Shown: positions 11,080-24,020, counted from the stretch's first letter. The stretch: DNA of 64,000 nt from Caprimulgus europaeus (GCA_907165065.1 OU015524.1:38073295-38137294), one strand, 5' to 3'. Program-made: numbers and translations. Notes: generated by a model not told the origin, from the letters alone.

Positions 11080-12565
11080 GAGGTGCTTGTCTGCATACCT
11101 GCCAAGGGTGGCAGAGGAACAGCGCAGGTGGGGCAGCCCACATAAAACCCTGCCCAGCTGCTTCCTGGCCCATCATCGGAGCCATCAGCCCATCAAAGGC
11201 TCAGCTCCACATGCCAGAGGAGCACAGAGGAACAAGGGCAAGCAGGGAGCCCAAATTAAAGACTCCAAGGAAAGGATACCTTGGACAGGCCCCTTCCAGG
11301 GCTGTCACAGGACAGCCTCAGCCTCAGTTTCCAGCCATAAAACCCATCAAGATAAGTCAGTGCTAGAGCACCCTTTGGACCAAGAGTGACTGCTGCCCAA
11401 TGGTACGAGACACATAAGATGCCAGGGAATTAGGATTGTACAAGACTTATTATGGGATATTATGGAAGGAACCAGAGGCAAGGAAAGAGGTGATTCAGGG
11501 AGGAACAAACATGGAGAAAACAACAGGGGGATAAGAACATAAAAAAGGCTGACCATCTGTCAACAGGGGCTGGTCAGAACACTGTCCGGCCATGTCCTGT
11601 GCCTGATCAGCACCATCTGTCCTATCTTTTAATTAAATTCCATTTCTAACTATTTTCCAGACGACCCATGTGTTTATGGTGCCAGCAAGTGGAGAGACCA
11701 GAGTGACTGAAATCAAGAGCCAGCAACTGGACTGGGGCTCCAGCCCCAGCAGCTTGAATATCCAGGTGCCAGCAACAGGGAAGACCAAGATGCAGGGGAT
11801 GTGAGTGGGAAGAGAGTGCCTAAGGCCAGCTGCTGGAGACATCCACTTTTTTTTGGTTGTTTTTTTTGTCCATGTGTGTGTTCCCACTAACAGATTTCCA
11901 CCCTGAACCACTAGGGAAGGGGACAGTATGAGGCTAGTGCTGCTGTTTGTGTCCATGTGAGCATACTGTGTGCCTGCCTGGGCAGATCTGTGTGTACACA
12001 CACGTATCATACACCTGTATTCAAGTGCCTGAGCCTGCTGGGAATATGTGGTCAGTCTGGCTACTGGTTGGACCTGGGGCATGGAGCCGCAGCGGCCTCA
12101 CCTCTGCCAGGAGGCTGCCGGATTCAATTGTCCCTAACAAAATTTTTCAAGTTTGATGAACAAGTCCCGCCCTTTCCTTGTACATCCCGCCCCCAGGATT
12201 CCCCAGTTATAAAGGAACAGACCCTAACAGAAAGATGTCTCTCCAACTGCTCCTCTCCACACACTTCAGCTCAGATTACTCTCCTCTGCCTCCATGGTGC
12301 GCCCAAGCAATGGAAGCACTGGCTGGCTGCCCTCTGCACTGCCGGCCCTGATGAGCTGCAGGTGGCCCGACACAGCCCCTGCCTGAAGCGCTTGGCCAGG
12401 CTTTGAGGGGAGAACTGTGCAAGCAGCTTGGCTCCTCACAGACGCGCAGCGCCCTGCTCTCTCTTCTGCTCCTCAGTACATTTGGGAATACAGCATTCCT
12501 TGCCAGCACCTTAGCCAGAAGGCTATGCGTGGACTGCTGGCCAAGAATAACCTCATCGATTAACA
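11080..12565 (+). mobile_element. Possible LTR-retroelement (ERVL-like) relic
   Basis: A GC-rich block embedded in AT-rich intron. Features seen: an ATTAAA-type poly(A) signal near 11631 followed by a T-rich stretch; at 11677 a TGGTGCCAGCAAGTGGAGA string that resembles a tRNA-Leu primer-binding site of the ERVL class; non-coding leader-like sequence; and, further right, two CCCGCCC GC boxes (about 12166 and 12186) and a TTATAAA box at 12207, the arrangement of a retroviral U3 promoter. No gag or pol reading frame is present and I could not define LTR ends or a target-site duplication. It could instead be another unclassified interspersed repeat or unique GC-rich DNA. Confidence 0.35.
12207..12213 (+). 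promoter_or_regulatory. TATA box with upstream GC boxes
   Basis: TTATAAA lies 15-40 bp downstream of two CCCGCCC motifs, a compact promoter-like arrangement facing right inside a PRKD3 intron. It is probably the promoter of the LTR-like relic. No downstream reading frame worth calling was found, so activity is unknown. Confidence 0.3.
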
Positions 12566-14999
12566 AGGTTTTTTATTTCAAGTGGTATCTTTTAACAGAA
12601 CTTTTACACAAAGCTTAAACTATGTTCAAGTTGTACGCTACCAAATTTTTCTCTCCTGTACTGCAGCAAAGGACAGCTTTTATAGCCTGCCTTATGCTCA
12701 GTTACATGAAGCTGTTAAAGAACATTATCCAGTTCCTCTGAAGTGTTAAGAGCTCATAATGTAAACTTGAAAACAAAACTCAAAGCAGAAATTTTTAAAG
12801 CCTGTTTTATCTTACAGGATTACACAGCTATTACTTTCCTGCATAAAAGTCCAAAGTATCTGCACAGTGACTCAGAACACATAAACTGCTAATCTCAGTA
12901 TTACTGTGTTTCCTAAAAGCAAAAAGGAGACTGTTCCCAGTGTTAACAGTTCCAAAAGAGCATCTAACTACAGGAAATCACTTGCAGGAAGTCTGCGTAT
13001 GTGACAGACTGTGCCAAAATTCATCTCTGGTACACCAATATCATCGGCTTACGTAAAGAATGTATGCAATCCTTTGTACTTGGGTGGTACTAACACACGT
13101 AACACTACTAGTGCATTATTGCAGTTACACTGAGAAAAACAACCGGTGTTATCTAGAATGCTTATACTGTAAGTATTACAGTATGTCTAGTTTTAATTGC
13201 TAGTGCATTACATCTTTCTTTTTACCCAGAAGAACACGATATACAGCAGGCAGTATTGCTGGAGAAAAACACAACTGAGACTTCTTTCTATCTTGGCAGT
13301 AACTGAAAAATCCCTCTTCTTCAAGTTCCAGGACTTACTTTACAAAGTTCTGGACCACTCGCCAAAAATTCACACTAGGGAAAAGCGTAGGCGGATATTG
13401 TTTCAAGGTCCAATATCGCATGACCCATCATAACTCAAAACAAATGCTTCAAACCACTGAAAGTGAATTCCAAAGTCTAATGGTGCATAACACCCATTAC
13501 CTTGGAAAGTCTCTTCATCCACTGAAATCACTCCAATCTATTATCCTGCATCCCTACCCAGCTATTCACTCCCACTCTTTAGAATCATGTGCCAAATCAC
13601 ATTATCACACAGACAATTATCTTCAAACATGTTGCATGAGACCTTTCCCTCACCAGATGCCTCAGTACAGACATGGACTACTGCTTGGCTAGGTTTTCCA
13701 GCATACAAACCCATGGTGGAAATACTAATCTGCCCCACGCATACCAGCTCCATGCCCCCAGTATGCCCAAGCTCCCATCTTCTCACAGATACGTTTGCTT
13801 CTCGTGCCTCAACTCTCTATTTCTCTGCTACCTTATTTAGCTCATACAAAGAAAGCAGCTGGCAAGTCAAGAAGGCAGACCAATGTGAGGAAAACAACAT
13901 ATAGAGCACAGCCGATGAACACAAAACATGATTTGCAATCAGTTTAGAGTCATTCAAAAATAAGCACCATTAAAAGCTTAACCTGGAGAAAAACCCAGAA
14001 GGATGCTTGCAGTACTGTTACCTATTTATTACATCAAATTAAGTCATTACTGCAAGACTTGCAGAGATCCATTTGTAATATGGATGGATTGTAATATTGT
14101 TCTTGTAATATGATTCTTTTACTTCTCAATATTTTATTAGTAAAACATCTGTTAACACTTGAGAAATCATATTAAGCTTCCAGTCAACACCTCTGCCACA
14201 ATTTGGTTAGATAGCCATTACCATGACAGTGTCCAAACCTTTGGAAGATAGCTCATATTCATTCCACATGTTTTGGTCTTTCCACAACATGACAATTTAA
14301 CGTATTTTAAAATAAACACTTTTTTTCCCCTTCAGTAGCCCTCACTGGAGAGCCAGCTATTCAAACCACTTTAACTCAGCCCCATTAAAACTTGTGTTCT
14401 AAGACACACGAATAATACAGGTATACAGTTAATTGTCACTTGGTTAGAAAATTCTACAGATAAATTTGTGTGTTCTTTATATCAAGCTTTTTTCCCTCTG
14501 ATTATCAAAGTAAAATGTTTGAATACATCTCCTCATGTCCCTCCTGCCAGGGCCCCAGTCTACTTCACATTCAAGGGAAACTGGCTGGTTTTCCAAACAA
14601 ACCAATTCAGTCATATTCCAATCACAGAAAGTGAAATCCCACCTAGTCTAATTAAAATAATAGGCAGGACTACCAAAAAAGTGCATACATACTGATAGGA
14701 TTATATTCAATTCATAATATTCAAAATATTGACCAAGCAATACAACGTACCAGGACTACAACATTTTTAAAAACAATGAAAGTATGAAACTATAGTAACA
14801 GTAGAAAGACTCACAAGCAGGTGTAACATGCAAAAGTTCACTCCATTTAAGCACAGCTATTCTACTGATTGCATTCTCAACATCTCACACAGTTCAGAGT
14901 CTTGAAAATAACAAATATGAGTGTGTACATGTTAAGTACCTGTGTAAGTGGCTATTGACAGATTAAGGCCTGAATTTAGGCAAGTCAAAAAAGCATAAT

Positions 15000-16200
15000 G
15001 TGGCAGGAGACAATCGGGGAATTAACATTAGTAAGAAAGCATAAGTATTGTTGGGAAAGGACAAAACACTTAAGGTACACAATAACAGCTTAAGGACTGC
15101 CTATAGAAAGATGATAAAAAATGCCAACACTGAAAAAAATCACCAAAAAATAAGATTAAAGAACAAAGAAACAAAAAAGGCCAACAATCAAGTAGAAATG
15201 AGATCATACACAATCGTGAATTTGCTGTTGAGAGATGTGCAATTACATGTACAGTTGAAAGAGTGAACATGTAATGGTGAAGAAAAAATAAAACAACAAA
15301 AATATTATTGCTAGCAAAAGCAAAGACACCAAATACACCAGAATTACAGGAATCAAGATGAAAGCAACAAGTTCTAGACAAAGGTTTCAAGCCTACACAT
15401 AAGCAAGACAATGTTGAGACTGCTGAGAAGAAAGAAATGAAAAAGAAACGTACTACATATGAAAAGTGCAGCCATAGCAGAATTGTAAATATTGTCGGAG
15501 GAGAAGTTTTAAGAACAAATTTGAAACAGATATGCCATGGAAGGAAAAATTACTTTTGGAGGTAAACTAAATAAGATACAAGACACACCAAAAAATACTA
15601 GGCTGGGTCAAGTTCAGTAAGAAAGAGATAAACAAACAGGATACAAGTGCAGCAAACATGAATGAAACACCAGAAATGAACAAGGGCAGAGAAAGAAGAG
15701 GAAGCGAGTCAGAAAGTAAGTTTGCTTTAGCATTTGTCTGTGGTTTTTTTTTTCTTTTTTAAATTTAAGACATATGAGAGCACCATGTTATGAAAACATA
15801 GAAGAAAAATCGGAGAAAGGTTTGTTAATCAGTAAGACATAAGAAATACTCCCTTGACTCTGCTAAGTGGTGACCATTTGGGTGGGTCCAGTGAAGCGGA
15901 AAAAGGAATACTAGTTTGGAAGATTAAGAAACAGATTGCACAGGTAAACATTGTATCTATTCAAATCAGAGAGAAGCCAACAGTTAGAAAAGCTCACAAG
16001 AATTTTGGGAAAACACCCTAAAGTAAGAGGGCAATTGGTCAGTTTCAGAGCAAAATGTAGCAAAGTCATCAGGAGGAAAAGTATGTAAAGAAGGAGGATG
16101 CCAAGTACGACTGAAAAGGATGAGGGACAGGTTTATGGATGAAAAAGGTAGATAAGGGAAGTTTCAGAATCAGGAAAGTAAAGATTCCTAAGTTTAAGAA
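15000..16200 (+). other. Purine-skewed intronic block
   Basis: For about 1.2 kb the plus strand is dominated by A and G (runs such as AGAAAGAAATGAAAAAGAAA), and pyrimidine stretches are rare. It is not a tandem repeat. No intact frame or named repeat was recognised. It may be a decayed A-rich retroelement body or simply strand-asymmetric DNA. Confidence 0.5.
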
Positions 16201-19200
16201 AAAAGTTATGATAAATCTTGCAGGTACTGATACTACACAAGTAATATCACAGAACAATCAAATGTTTTTGATTTATAGCTATTAGTTTAACTATAACATA
16301 ATAAATAATCTAGAATAAAGCCTTTATAGCATACTGTCCAACAATTCTCAGTTTGCAGGCAGTGGAGCATCATCACATGCAAGCTTCTAGTTTTAAGCTA
16401 GTAAGCCCTAAGTTCTACTTCATGTCCTCTCATGAGGAATGAAGAAACAGTATTTAAACACAAAACAGGTTTAAGAACTTGCCTCTGTAACATCTGATCA
16501 TTGCGCAAGGACACACACTGTCCATCTGCAACTTATGCTACACATTTTTCTGCTTCTGAACACACTCCCTCTACTCCAGCACTCATATCTATTCATGCTT
16601 TGGTTCCTCTTCAGACTGCCCCTAAGAACAGTATGTCTGGTACTCTAACATACAGCAATCTAGATAAGGAATGAACAGGAAGACAGACTGAGACTATAAC
16701 CAAGAACCTTATGAAGCATCCCTATAAAGTCAAAAGTTTATTTTTTCTAAGGACTGCTATCAAGCACTCCAATACACTACTGGAATTCCAATTCCAATTC
16801 CCCTAACATAGCGCTCTCCAAATTTAACTTGGAACTTTAAAAAAAGTTTTTGCTCCTCTCGTGATGTTTAGAACATTTTTAACAGAGCTAAGAGACACAT
16901 CAAATATGTGCATTACTCATCTCACTCTCCTTGCAGACGTGTCTCTAGTTTCAGTTCTGCTGATGCTACTTTTAATTATCCTTCTGCAAAACCTGAACAA
17001 GCTACACCAAACAGCAGCATCTCAAGCAGGAAGCACAGCTGACCATCAACAATACAGCAAGACTGGCTATACAGAATGCGCTACGAAAAAGCATTAGATA
17101 AACACATTATTTACTTCCTAAACTGCCCTCCAACACAAGCTTTTGCAGGATTGCTTTCCCCCTAGTTGATTAATTTTCCCTGAAAGAGATAAAGGTAAGG
17201 CATAAGCTACTTTTCTGAAAACTTCTGAGGATGCTCTAATTACTTTTACAAAGGTTAAAATCCAGCTTTCTCAGAGATCTGTTGTGAGTCCTAATCAACA
17301 TTTTTGACACTGTAATTGTTGCCTGAAATAGAGTTAGGTAGGCAGTTCAAGCTTCCAAGCAAACGAGGAAGGATATCTGAAACTTCTTTTTTGTTCCAGA
17401 TATGTAGAGAAATACGAGCCTGAAATGTAATTTAATAGCACTACTAAAAATAAGTAAGGAAACTTTCATTTAATTCTAGTAAAAATACCACTCAAATAAG
17501 AAGAAAAGCTATAAATTATTCAAACAAAAAAAAAATATATATATATATTTCTCCCTTTTCATTAAAGAAGTGCAACAGTAAATAGATACTACTAACTACA
17601 GAACTATCACAAGAACAAACTATTCAGTATCCTGAAGCTGAGAGCCAGAAACAGGTCAAGAAAAGACAGTTTAAGCAGCTGTGGAATACCAAAGGAAAGG
17701 GAAACTTTAATACTGTTGAATCTTAAAGGCACACCCAGTAGCTTCAAAACTTTCAACTGGAAAAAACAGGCAGCCATATGCATGACAGTACACAGAAGAG
17801 CATAGTTTACAATTTTTTACATAAATACAAAATTATCTATATATTAATATCAGAATACTTAATATGCTTGCAACAGTCGCCAGATCTAAGAGCAAAAAAG
17901 ACAAGGCAGGACCTACTGCTGTCAAACAGAGGTTGGAAGGAGGATATTGCCACTTGTGCACTGGCTGTAAAATTATTTCTGAAAAATGAATCCACAATAC
18001 ATAAGGTTGCTTCCTGATCAGTTTGCTGCCTGCAAACATGTTCTCACTAAGCAGTCATTTACTGGTAGCATCAGCTACAGGTGAGCAGAAACTGAATCAA
18101 AGACAGACAAAAGAGGAAAACTGATCATGAAATCCTCATCAGTTTTGCAGCAGATTAGGCTCAGTATATAAGAAGTTTCTCGAGCTATTAGAAGAACCTG
18201 AGCTAAATTTTTAGCTGAGCCTGACAAAAGAACAGAAAGGAAAAAGCAAAATAAGTGTGAATGTATTTGTTCTCATCTTTAAGACAGAAGACAGGAAATA
18301 GGAAGATGCAAAGAGAAGGAGCTGATATAAAAAGAAAGAGCGGCCCCTAAAATGGCTGCAAAAAAGTTCACCTAACATGCATGGTACAAAAAAAAAAAAA
18401 AAGTTGACCCAAATAACTTATCTCTTCAGAAAGGCACTAACACGCCGAACTACATTTTGGTAGCCCATAAATTTATTATGAAAACAGTTTGCTTGCTAAC
18501 TATTTTGTAAAAATATAGAACATACAGTAAATTGTGAGATGGGGAAAAAAGATACCCAAGCATATGCAAATTAGAGTTCATATAATGTTTGCATTTACTG
18601 TCTTTCAACCTATTAAGTGAAAAAGAATCATCTAATAAAACTAATCAACCATAAATACCAATCATAACAATGAAAGACACAGAGAAAACAACTCCCTGCA
18701 AAATAATCTACCTTAAACTCCCTCCTTCTCATCCACCCCTGGCTTTGAAGGAAAAAAAGCAATTATTTCCTCATTATTTTACAAAACAATGTTAACTACT
18801 TTTCAGGTTGCTTAGTAAGATCTAACCTACCTTACCTAAATAAAGATAAAACCTGGATGCAAAACCAGCAAGATCAACTTCTGACTCTATTTCCTTCCTA
18901 GAGTCAGAACTTGCAACAGCTTAACCAAGACACATTTGAGAAGTGTGCTAAGATTTTTTTATTTCTTGGTCAACTCTCTCTTGATAGAAATTATCTTGAT
19001 AATAGCCCTCTCATAAAAGAGTAAAGCATGTATTCCTTATATGGAATAACAATACTAGGACAATATTAGCTGGTTGGTGGGGTTTTTAATTATTAACTAG
19101 AAACAAAAAGAAAAGCTAGTATCATGCAAGTCTGCAGGCCTGCAGCCACAACTGGTCCTTTCATTATAGCTGGCTACACCATTCCAAGAATACTCCTTAA

Positions 19201-19555
19201 AGGTAGCAAGTGCAAACTAGTAAACACCTAGGAAATCAGTGACAATGACTGAAAGGAAAAACAAACATATTCTCCATATTGTGAAAACTTAATCTTGCAG
19301 AAAATTCACTACTAATTCTTCTTTTACTAGATTTCACAAGCAAGAAAGTAACAGGAGGGTTTACAGCTTTTAAATTAAAAGTTTCTATCTCGGGAGTTAA
19401 TAACATTTCTTTGTGCGTAACAGCAAACATTAACATGGATCTTTGTCACTGTAACTAACTTCTTGGCATATTCCAGTCACGCATGTTGTTAGCACTAGCA
19501 GTCTGTTACAAAACAACTGTTGCCATCAGCAGGACATGTTAGCATTATACCATAC

Positions 19556-19889
19556 CTTCTGGTAAACTATAGAGCACACGAGGTCTTTAACAGCAGAGAG
19601 GGACAGGTCCTGAGCTTCAATGGTGACAGTCTCTCGAGTGAGACCGATCTGCAGAAGGAAGGAGACCCCATGCATAGAGCCCTGGGAGTTGGTGAGGCTC
19701 TGGGTACTGAAACTGCCATTGGAGAGTCGACTGGAGAGCCCCGACTGGGGACTTGAAGACAAAGTTGGGGTTTGTGGTGCAGCAGCATGACACGTAGGTG
19801 GGGAAAACTTCTGTAAGGATGGGGGAGAAGAGTCGTTTGCTGACATCTGACTTGCTTTACTCTGTCAAGATCTCCCTAGTAGTCAAATT
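19556..19889 (-). CDS. PRKD3: PRKD3 first coding exon (start codon at 19846)
   Basis: This is the first coding exon of protein kinase D3, a diacylglycerol-activated serine/threonine kinase that acts at the Golgi, plasma membrane and cytosol. On the minus strand, 43 bp of 5' UTR follow an acceptor (tttttcttag). The ATG then occupies 19846-19844, and the frame runs to the donor gtatgg after base 19556. It encodes residues 1-97: a Ser/Pro-rich start (MSANDSSPPSLQKFSPPT), a Ser-rich stretch, then the ubiquitin-like domain (VSFLLQIGLTRETVTIEAQ, LSLSAVKDLVCSIVYQK). The start matches the human N-terminus as recalled (MSAN...), and an in-frame TAA lies in the UTR just upstream. Six coding exons in the window total 988 nt, about residues 1-329 of roughly 890. 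Confidence 0.95.
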
Positions 19890-22800
19890 CTAAGAAAAAT
19901 ACGTTGTCAGTTCTTGGTTTGAAATTAAAACAAGAATAATGTAACTTTCCCTTTTTAGTTCAGTAAAACACCCCTGACCAGTAAAACTTAATCTTCCCTT
20001 TCATTCTGTGCAAGTCAAAGAGTAAAATAATTTCAGCTGTAAGTTACTTAAAATTAAAGATTCTCTTTCCGCAGTTACAATCAGCTGATCAAAAGCAGAT
20101 TGCCTGTCCTTTAGCACCACGTCCAGACAACAGAGGCTTACATAAAGGCCTCACAGAAATACATCAGCTCTGCTGTTTCATACTTGTCCTTCATTTTATG
20201 TACTAAAAAAAAATAAATCTGGAAACAGGGATGGAAATAAATGTTGGTGGCTCATTAAAAGTATCCTTGTTCATCTAACTCCACAGATCATATCTTAAAC
20301 ACAGACTCATCTTCATGTAGACAGCCTTTCAGAATGAAAAAAAGTGTATCCTTGAGCAACAACAGAAGTCCAGGTGTATGATGAATCTATTCCTCCTTCA
20401 GAAAGTCTTCTCTGAATTCACAGGACACTGTTAACTTGGAGATCAGTGAAGGTATTTGATTTCATTTTTATAAAATATTTTAGCTCATGAAACACAGGAG
20501 TAGAACGTCTGAAGACACAATCACATTAAATGCAATCGCTAGCTTCACCCAAATAATCTCCAGCATTTTGAAATGTTGCACTCTGCCTGTAGGGGAAAAG
20601 ATAAAGTTGTTATTTCATACGAAATGCATAAAACTTCATTGCAATGTTATAACCACTCCGCTTTGAAGCAGCAGGATCACCAGTTCCTTGTACTCAAATA
20701 CGTTACATTAGTAATATTTTGTACTTATTATTTGAACTGACCTATTTTCCCAATGTATGATACACCAGACAAATCAGACCTAACACAGACCAAATAAGTT
20801 ACCACATATTTTAATTAACAATAATTTAGCAGACCAAAACAATTAACAGCTAAGAGGGAAAAAAAAAAAAAGGAGAAAAAGAAAAAAAGGGGGGAGTAGA
20901 CCACAGCTCTGCTCTGTAGGTGTACACTGAAAAGCTCCTGGGTAAGGAACAGAATTAATTAAATGACAATTTGGACATTTATCGAAGTGTCCAAAAAAAC
21001 CCATAACGTCAAAACTCAAAAAACCTCTATGTAGCACATACTCAGGATACTGTTTTAATACATTTATTCAAGATGAAGAACACCTTGCACAAACTCTAAC
21101 TGTAGGAAGATATGCATAGTATTCATTTGAGCACTGGTTCCTTTGGAAAAAGAAAATAATTTTATGCTCATATGTCTGATTAAAAAAGCAAGTCTGATAC
21201 AACTTTTTAAAATAAATCATTTCATGAGCATGGACTCAAAATACTTGTTACAAGATGCTGATTCAATATTTCAAGCATTTCATGAGCAACTGAAATGCTC
21301 AAAAAGAACAATTTTGATTCCCCATGCAACTTCTGCCACAGAAAAATTAGCTGTGAATACCGAAGTGGTTCAAGTACACAGATAGTATGTCTCACTAACA
21401 GTTTTTAAAGGAGCACAGATCCATACAAGGCACAAAAATCCTTCCCTTACATACAAAAAAATCTCAGGAAAAGTATTACTAAGATTAAATGAAATTTTAA
21501 AAAAGAAATGCCACAGTTTATCACACACAATATAAACTGTCCTTACTAGAAATAAGGCTGACAACTGCTAAAACAGTCCATTTAACAGATTAAGCTCTCC
21601 TGATATTTACCAGTGTAATAACTCAAAACCCCACTGTCATTGCATTCTAAAAGGTAGATAAGGAAAAAGAGGTACATGAATTGCAGTACTCAAAGGAAAA
21701 TTAACCCTTGGTTCTGTGATAAAAATTCTTAACAGAGACTCCAGAAAAGAGAACCAATTTATACCTTCTGGATTGTCAGCAGAGGTATCTAAAAACTGTT
21801 GTCTTCAAACACTCAATAGTTGTTGGACATTTACCAACAATACATGAACAGACAACTTCTGCCTTAAAGAACACACGAAACATGATATGGATGAAGGTCA
21901 TAAATAGGAACAATAAGAGCAGCAACAATAACATTTAAGCACCTTTCTCAAGAAAGCAGCCTCACAGTGCCCTCAACTTTGCTTGAAGAGGACTTATTTT
22001 TGTTTTCTACATATTGCTTTTCTCTCCCTCGCTTCCCAGATACCAGAGACAGACAATACCAATCCTTAGGGGTGGATCCGAGTTAAAAACCAATAATGCC
22101 TAACCAACATCAGAGAAAATGGAAAAGCCATATAATGCGAAAGAATTAATAGGTCTACTAAGCAAGTTTAATTTAGACAGTGAAAACACTGCAAAAGCTC
22201 ACCTACAGCTGCCTAATTAGAATGTTAATTATATTTACCAAAAGCATGATGTATTTGCATTTACAAAGCATCTTCATACCAACTGTATTTGCACATAAAT
22301 CTTTAATGAAGTTTATTTTTGCAACTTGGTAGGAAAGAATGGATCTTTCTAAGAAAGGAAAACCATAGAAACCGCTCACTTTGTAGTCAGGATAAACTGA
22401 TTCTGAACACCAAATAAAATAAGTGCATATTGAAGTCTATATTCAATCAAAATTGGATATTTTTATATATAGAAATATAAAGAAACCCCTACACTCAAAT
22501 TGCAGCGAGGCAGCGGGGCTATGAAGGGAGCCCATCCGCCCCTTCCCCTGCTCGCAGCCTCCCTTCCAGCCCGCTCTCGCCGCAGAGGCGCCGACCCTCC
22601 CCTTCCTTTGGGGGCTGCGCCCAAACCACGCAGCTTTCGGGCAGCTTCTCCAACACCTGGCCCTCGCTTCGCTCCCCTTTCCCTCTGCCGGCCTCGAACC
22701 CAGCTCCATGCTACCCCTCTCCCTCTTCTTACCCCCGCGGGAGCTGGTCGCCGTCCCGCTTCCCGCCGGGACGGACTGAAACCGCCGCCGCCGCCTAGCA

Positions 22801-23342
22801 GCCGTGATCCCGCCGCCGGAGCTCGGCGCCGCCCGCAGGTGCCAGGGCTGGAGCTGCTGGCGGGCAGACTGCCTCCCTGCCGCCGCGGGCCGGGCTGGGG
22901 CGGGGCGGGCAGGGCCGGCGGCGGGCTGTGTCCTGCCTGCCGCGGGTCACGCAGCCCCGTCCGGGCTGGCGCTGGCGGCCGCCCGGCGCGGCCCGTCCCT
23001 CCCCGGTTTAAATCCCCGCTGGGCGGCCCGCCCCTGCCGGCACAGCTCCCCGCGGCGCCGCCACTCTCCGGAGATGATGTGGCCTCGGCCCGTCACCCCC
23101 ACCCCAAGGCACCCCCGCGCCAGGGCGGAGCTGCCGCCACCACGGCGCTTCCCACGCGGGGGGCCCCCCACAGCCCCCGGGGCAGGGCCCTTACGGGGTC
23201 GGTGGCGGCGTCGCTGCTCCCGCCGCGGCAGGAACTTTCCGAGTTCGCCCCCGCCCTTCCCCGGCGCGGCGGGCCCGGCCCCCGCCCGCCCGCCCGCCGG
23301 CTCCCGGCCCCGGCGGTGGCCCGCGCGTCCCGCCGCCCTCAC
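19890..23342 (-). other. PRKD3 first intron (5' UTR intron)
   Basis: AT-rich sequence between the first coding exon and the CpG-island promoter. It contains an A-rich stretch near 20860-20890. No exon or repeat was recognised. The right boundary depends on the tentative donor at 23342. Confidence 0.5.
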
Positions 23343-23460
23343 CTGCGGCCCCGCCAGACGCCGGCTGCCCCCGGGCCGGAGCTGCCCGCACGCATCGCAC
23401 CCGCCGCGCAGCCCCGCGGCTCCCCGCACACAGCAGAGCCGCCCGGGACGGGCTGCGGCG
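23343..23460 (-). other. PRKD3: Candidate PRKD3 non-coding exon 1
   Basis: On the minus strand, CCGCAG is followed by GTGAGG at 23342, a strong donor inside the CpG island just downstream of the ZNF143/NRF1-type cluster. This would give a short untranslated first exon that splices to the acceptor before 19889. The donor is seen in the sequence. The 5' end at about 23460 is inferred from the motif cluster and is approximate. Other donors within the island are possible. Confidence 0.4.
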
Positions 23461-23466
23461 CGGGGA

Positions 23467-23483
23467 CTGCCGGGAGCTGTAGT
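23467..23483 (-). promoter_or_regulatory. ACTACA...CCCGGC element, minus orientation
   Basis: The minus strand reads ACTACAGCTCCCGGCAG, close to the ZNF143/THAP11-type (SBS) promoter element found at CpG-island promoters. Its partner at 23525 points the other way. Confidence 0.55.
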
Positions 23484-23524
23484 CCCGCAGCCCCACTCTG
23501 GCCCGGGGCACCGCACCCAGGCGA

Positions 23525-23542
23525 ACTACAACCCCCGGCGTG
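23525..23542 (+). promoter_or_regulatory. ACTACA...CCCGGC element, plus orientation
   Basis: The plus strand reads ACTACAACCCCCGGCGTG, the same element type as at 23467-23483 but inverted, with about 41 bp between them. Confidence 0.55.
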
Positions 23543-23564
23543 CCCCGCGGGAGCGGGCGAGGCG

Positions 23565-23576
23565 GCGCATGCGCAG
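23565..23576. promoter_or_regulatory. NRF1-type palindrome
   Basis: GCGCATGCGCAG is a near-perfect NRF1 site. It lies 23 bp right of the plus-oriented ACTACA element, in the core of the CpG island. Confidence 0.65.
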
Positions 23577-24020
23577 CTCCCCCGGCAGAGTTTCCGTTAG
23601 TTTTCTTGCCTGTGGCGGTTGCTGCCCTGAACCGCTAACGGGACGGCGGGGCGGCGCCTGCAGCGGTTGCTCGCGCTCCATTTTGCGGCCGGCGCCCCGC
23701 CGCCGCCCTCGTCTGGCCTCGGCAGCCCCCGTCGCCTCCGGCCGTGACAAAACTTGGGTCCGCGCCAGCTCGCACCCGCTCGCTGTTGTGCCAGTGCCGG
23801 CCTCGAGTTTCGGCAGCTCCTCCGCCCTCCCCGCTGCACCTCAGGGAGCGCCCCGGGCCTTCCTGCTGCCGAGCCCGCCGCAGCCCTTCTCTCCATCTGC
23901 GCCACTTTCAGTTCACCTTTCCGGGGCGTGGGCGGCGCGGCGCAGCCCCGCCGAGATGTCCCCAGGGCCTCGGACAAGGCCCTTCATCTCGGCACAGGAA
24001 ATACTTGACCTAGTGTGTCA

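Larger units (their letters stand above)
8770..19555 (-). other. Large PRKD3 intron (about 10.8 kb)
   Basis: The longest PRKD3 intron in the window. It contains a GC-rich block at about 11.08-12.56 kb that looks like an LTR-element relic and a purine-skewed block at 15.0-16.2 kb. Elsewhere it is AT-rich, with short A-runs (18389-18402) and a TA run near 17535. None of the many short open frames resembles a known protein. Confidence 0.6.
22500..24020. promoter_or_regulatory. CpG island, PRKD3 promoter
   Basis: GC content and CpG density jump abruptly at about 22500 and fall back by about 24060, while both flanks are AT-rich. Long open frames appear on both strands only because stop codons are rare in such DNA; none resembles a protein. 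The island lies directly upstream of PRKD3 in transcript orientation, with the UTR acceptor 3.5 kb to the left. The densest factor-site cluster is at 23467-23576. The island continues about 450 bp to the right of that cluster, which leaves room for a divergent plus-strand start. Confidence 0.85.

Noticed and set aside
11633..12406. 149-codon frames on both strands at 11.6-12.4 kb
   Set aside because: They overlap the GC-rich LTR-like block, show no protein similarity I recognise, and have low-complexity composition.
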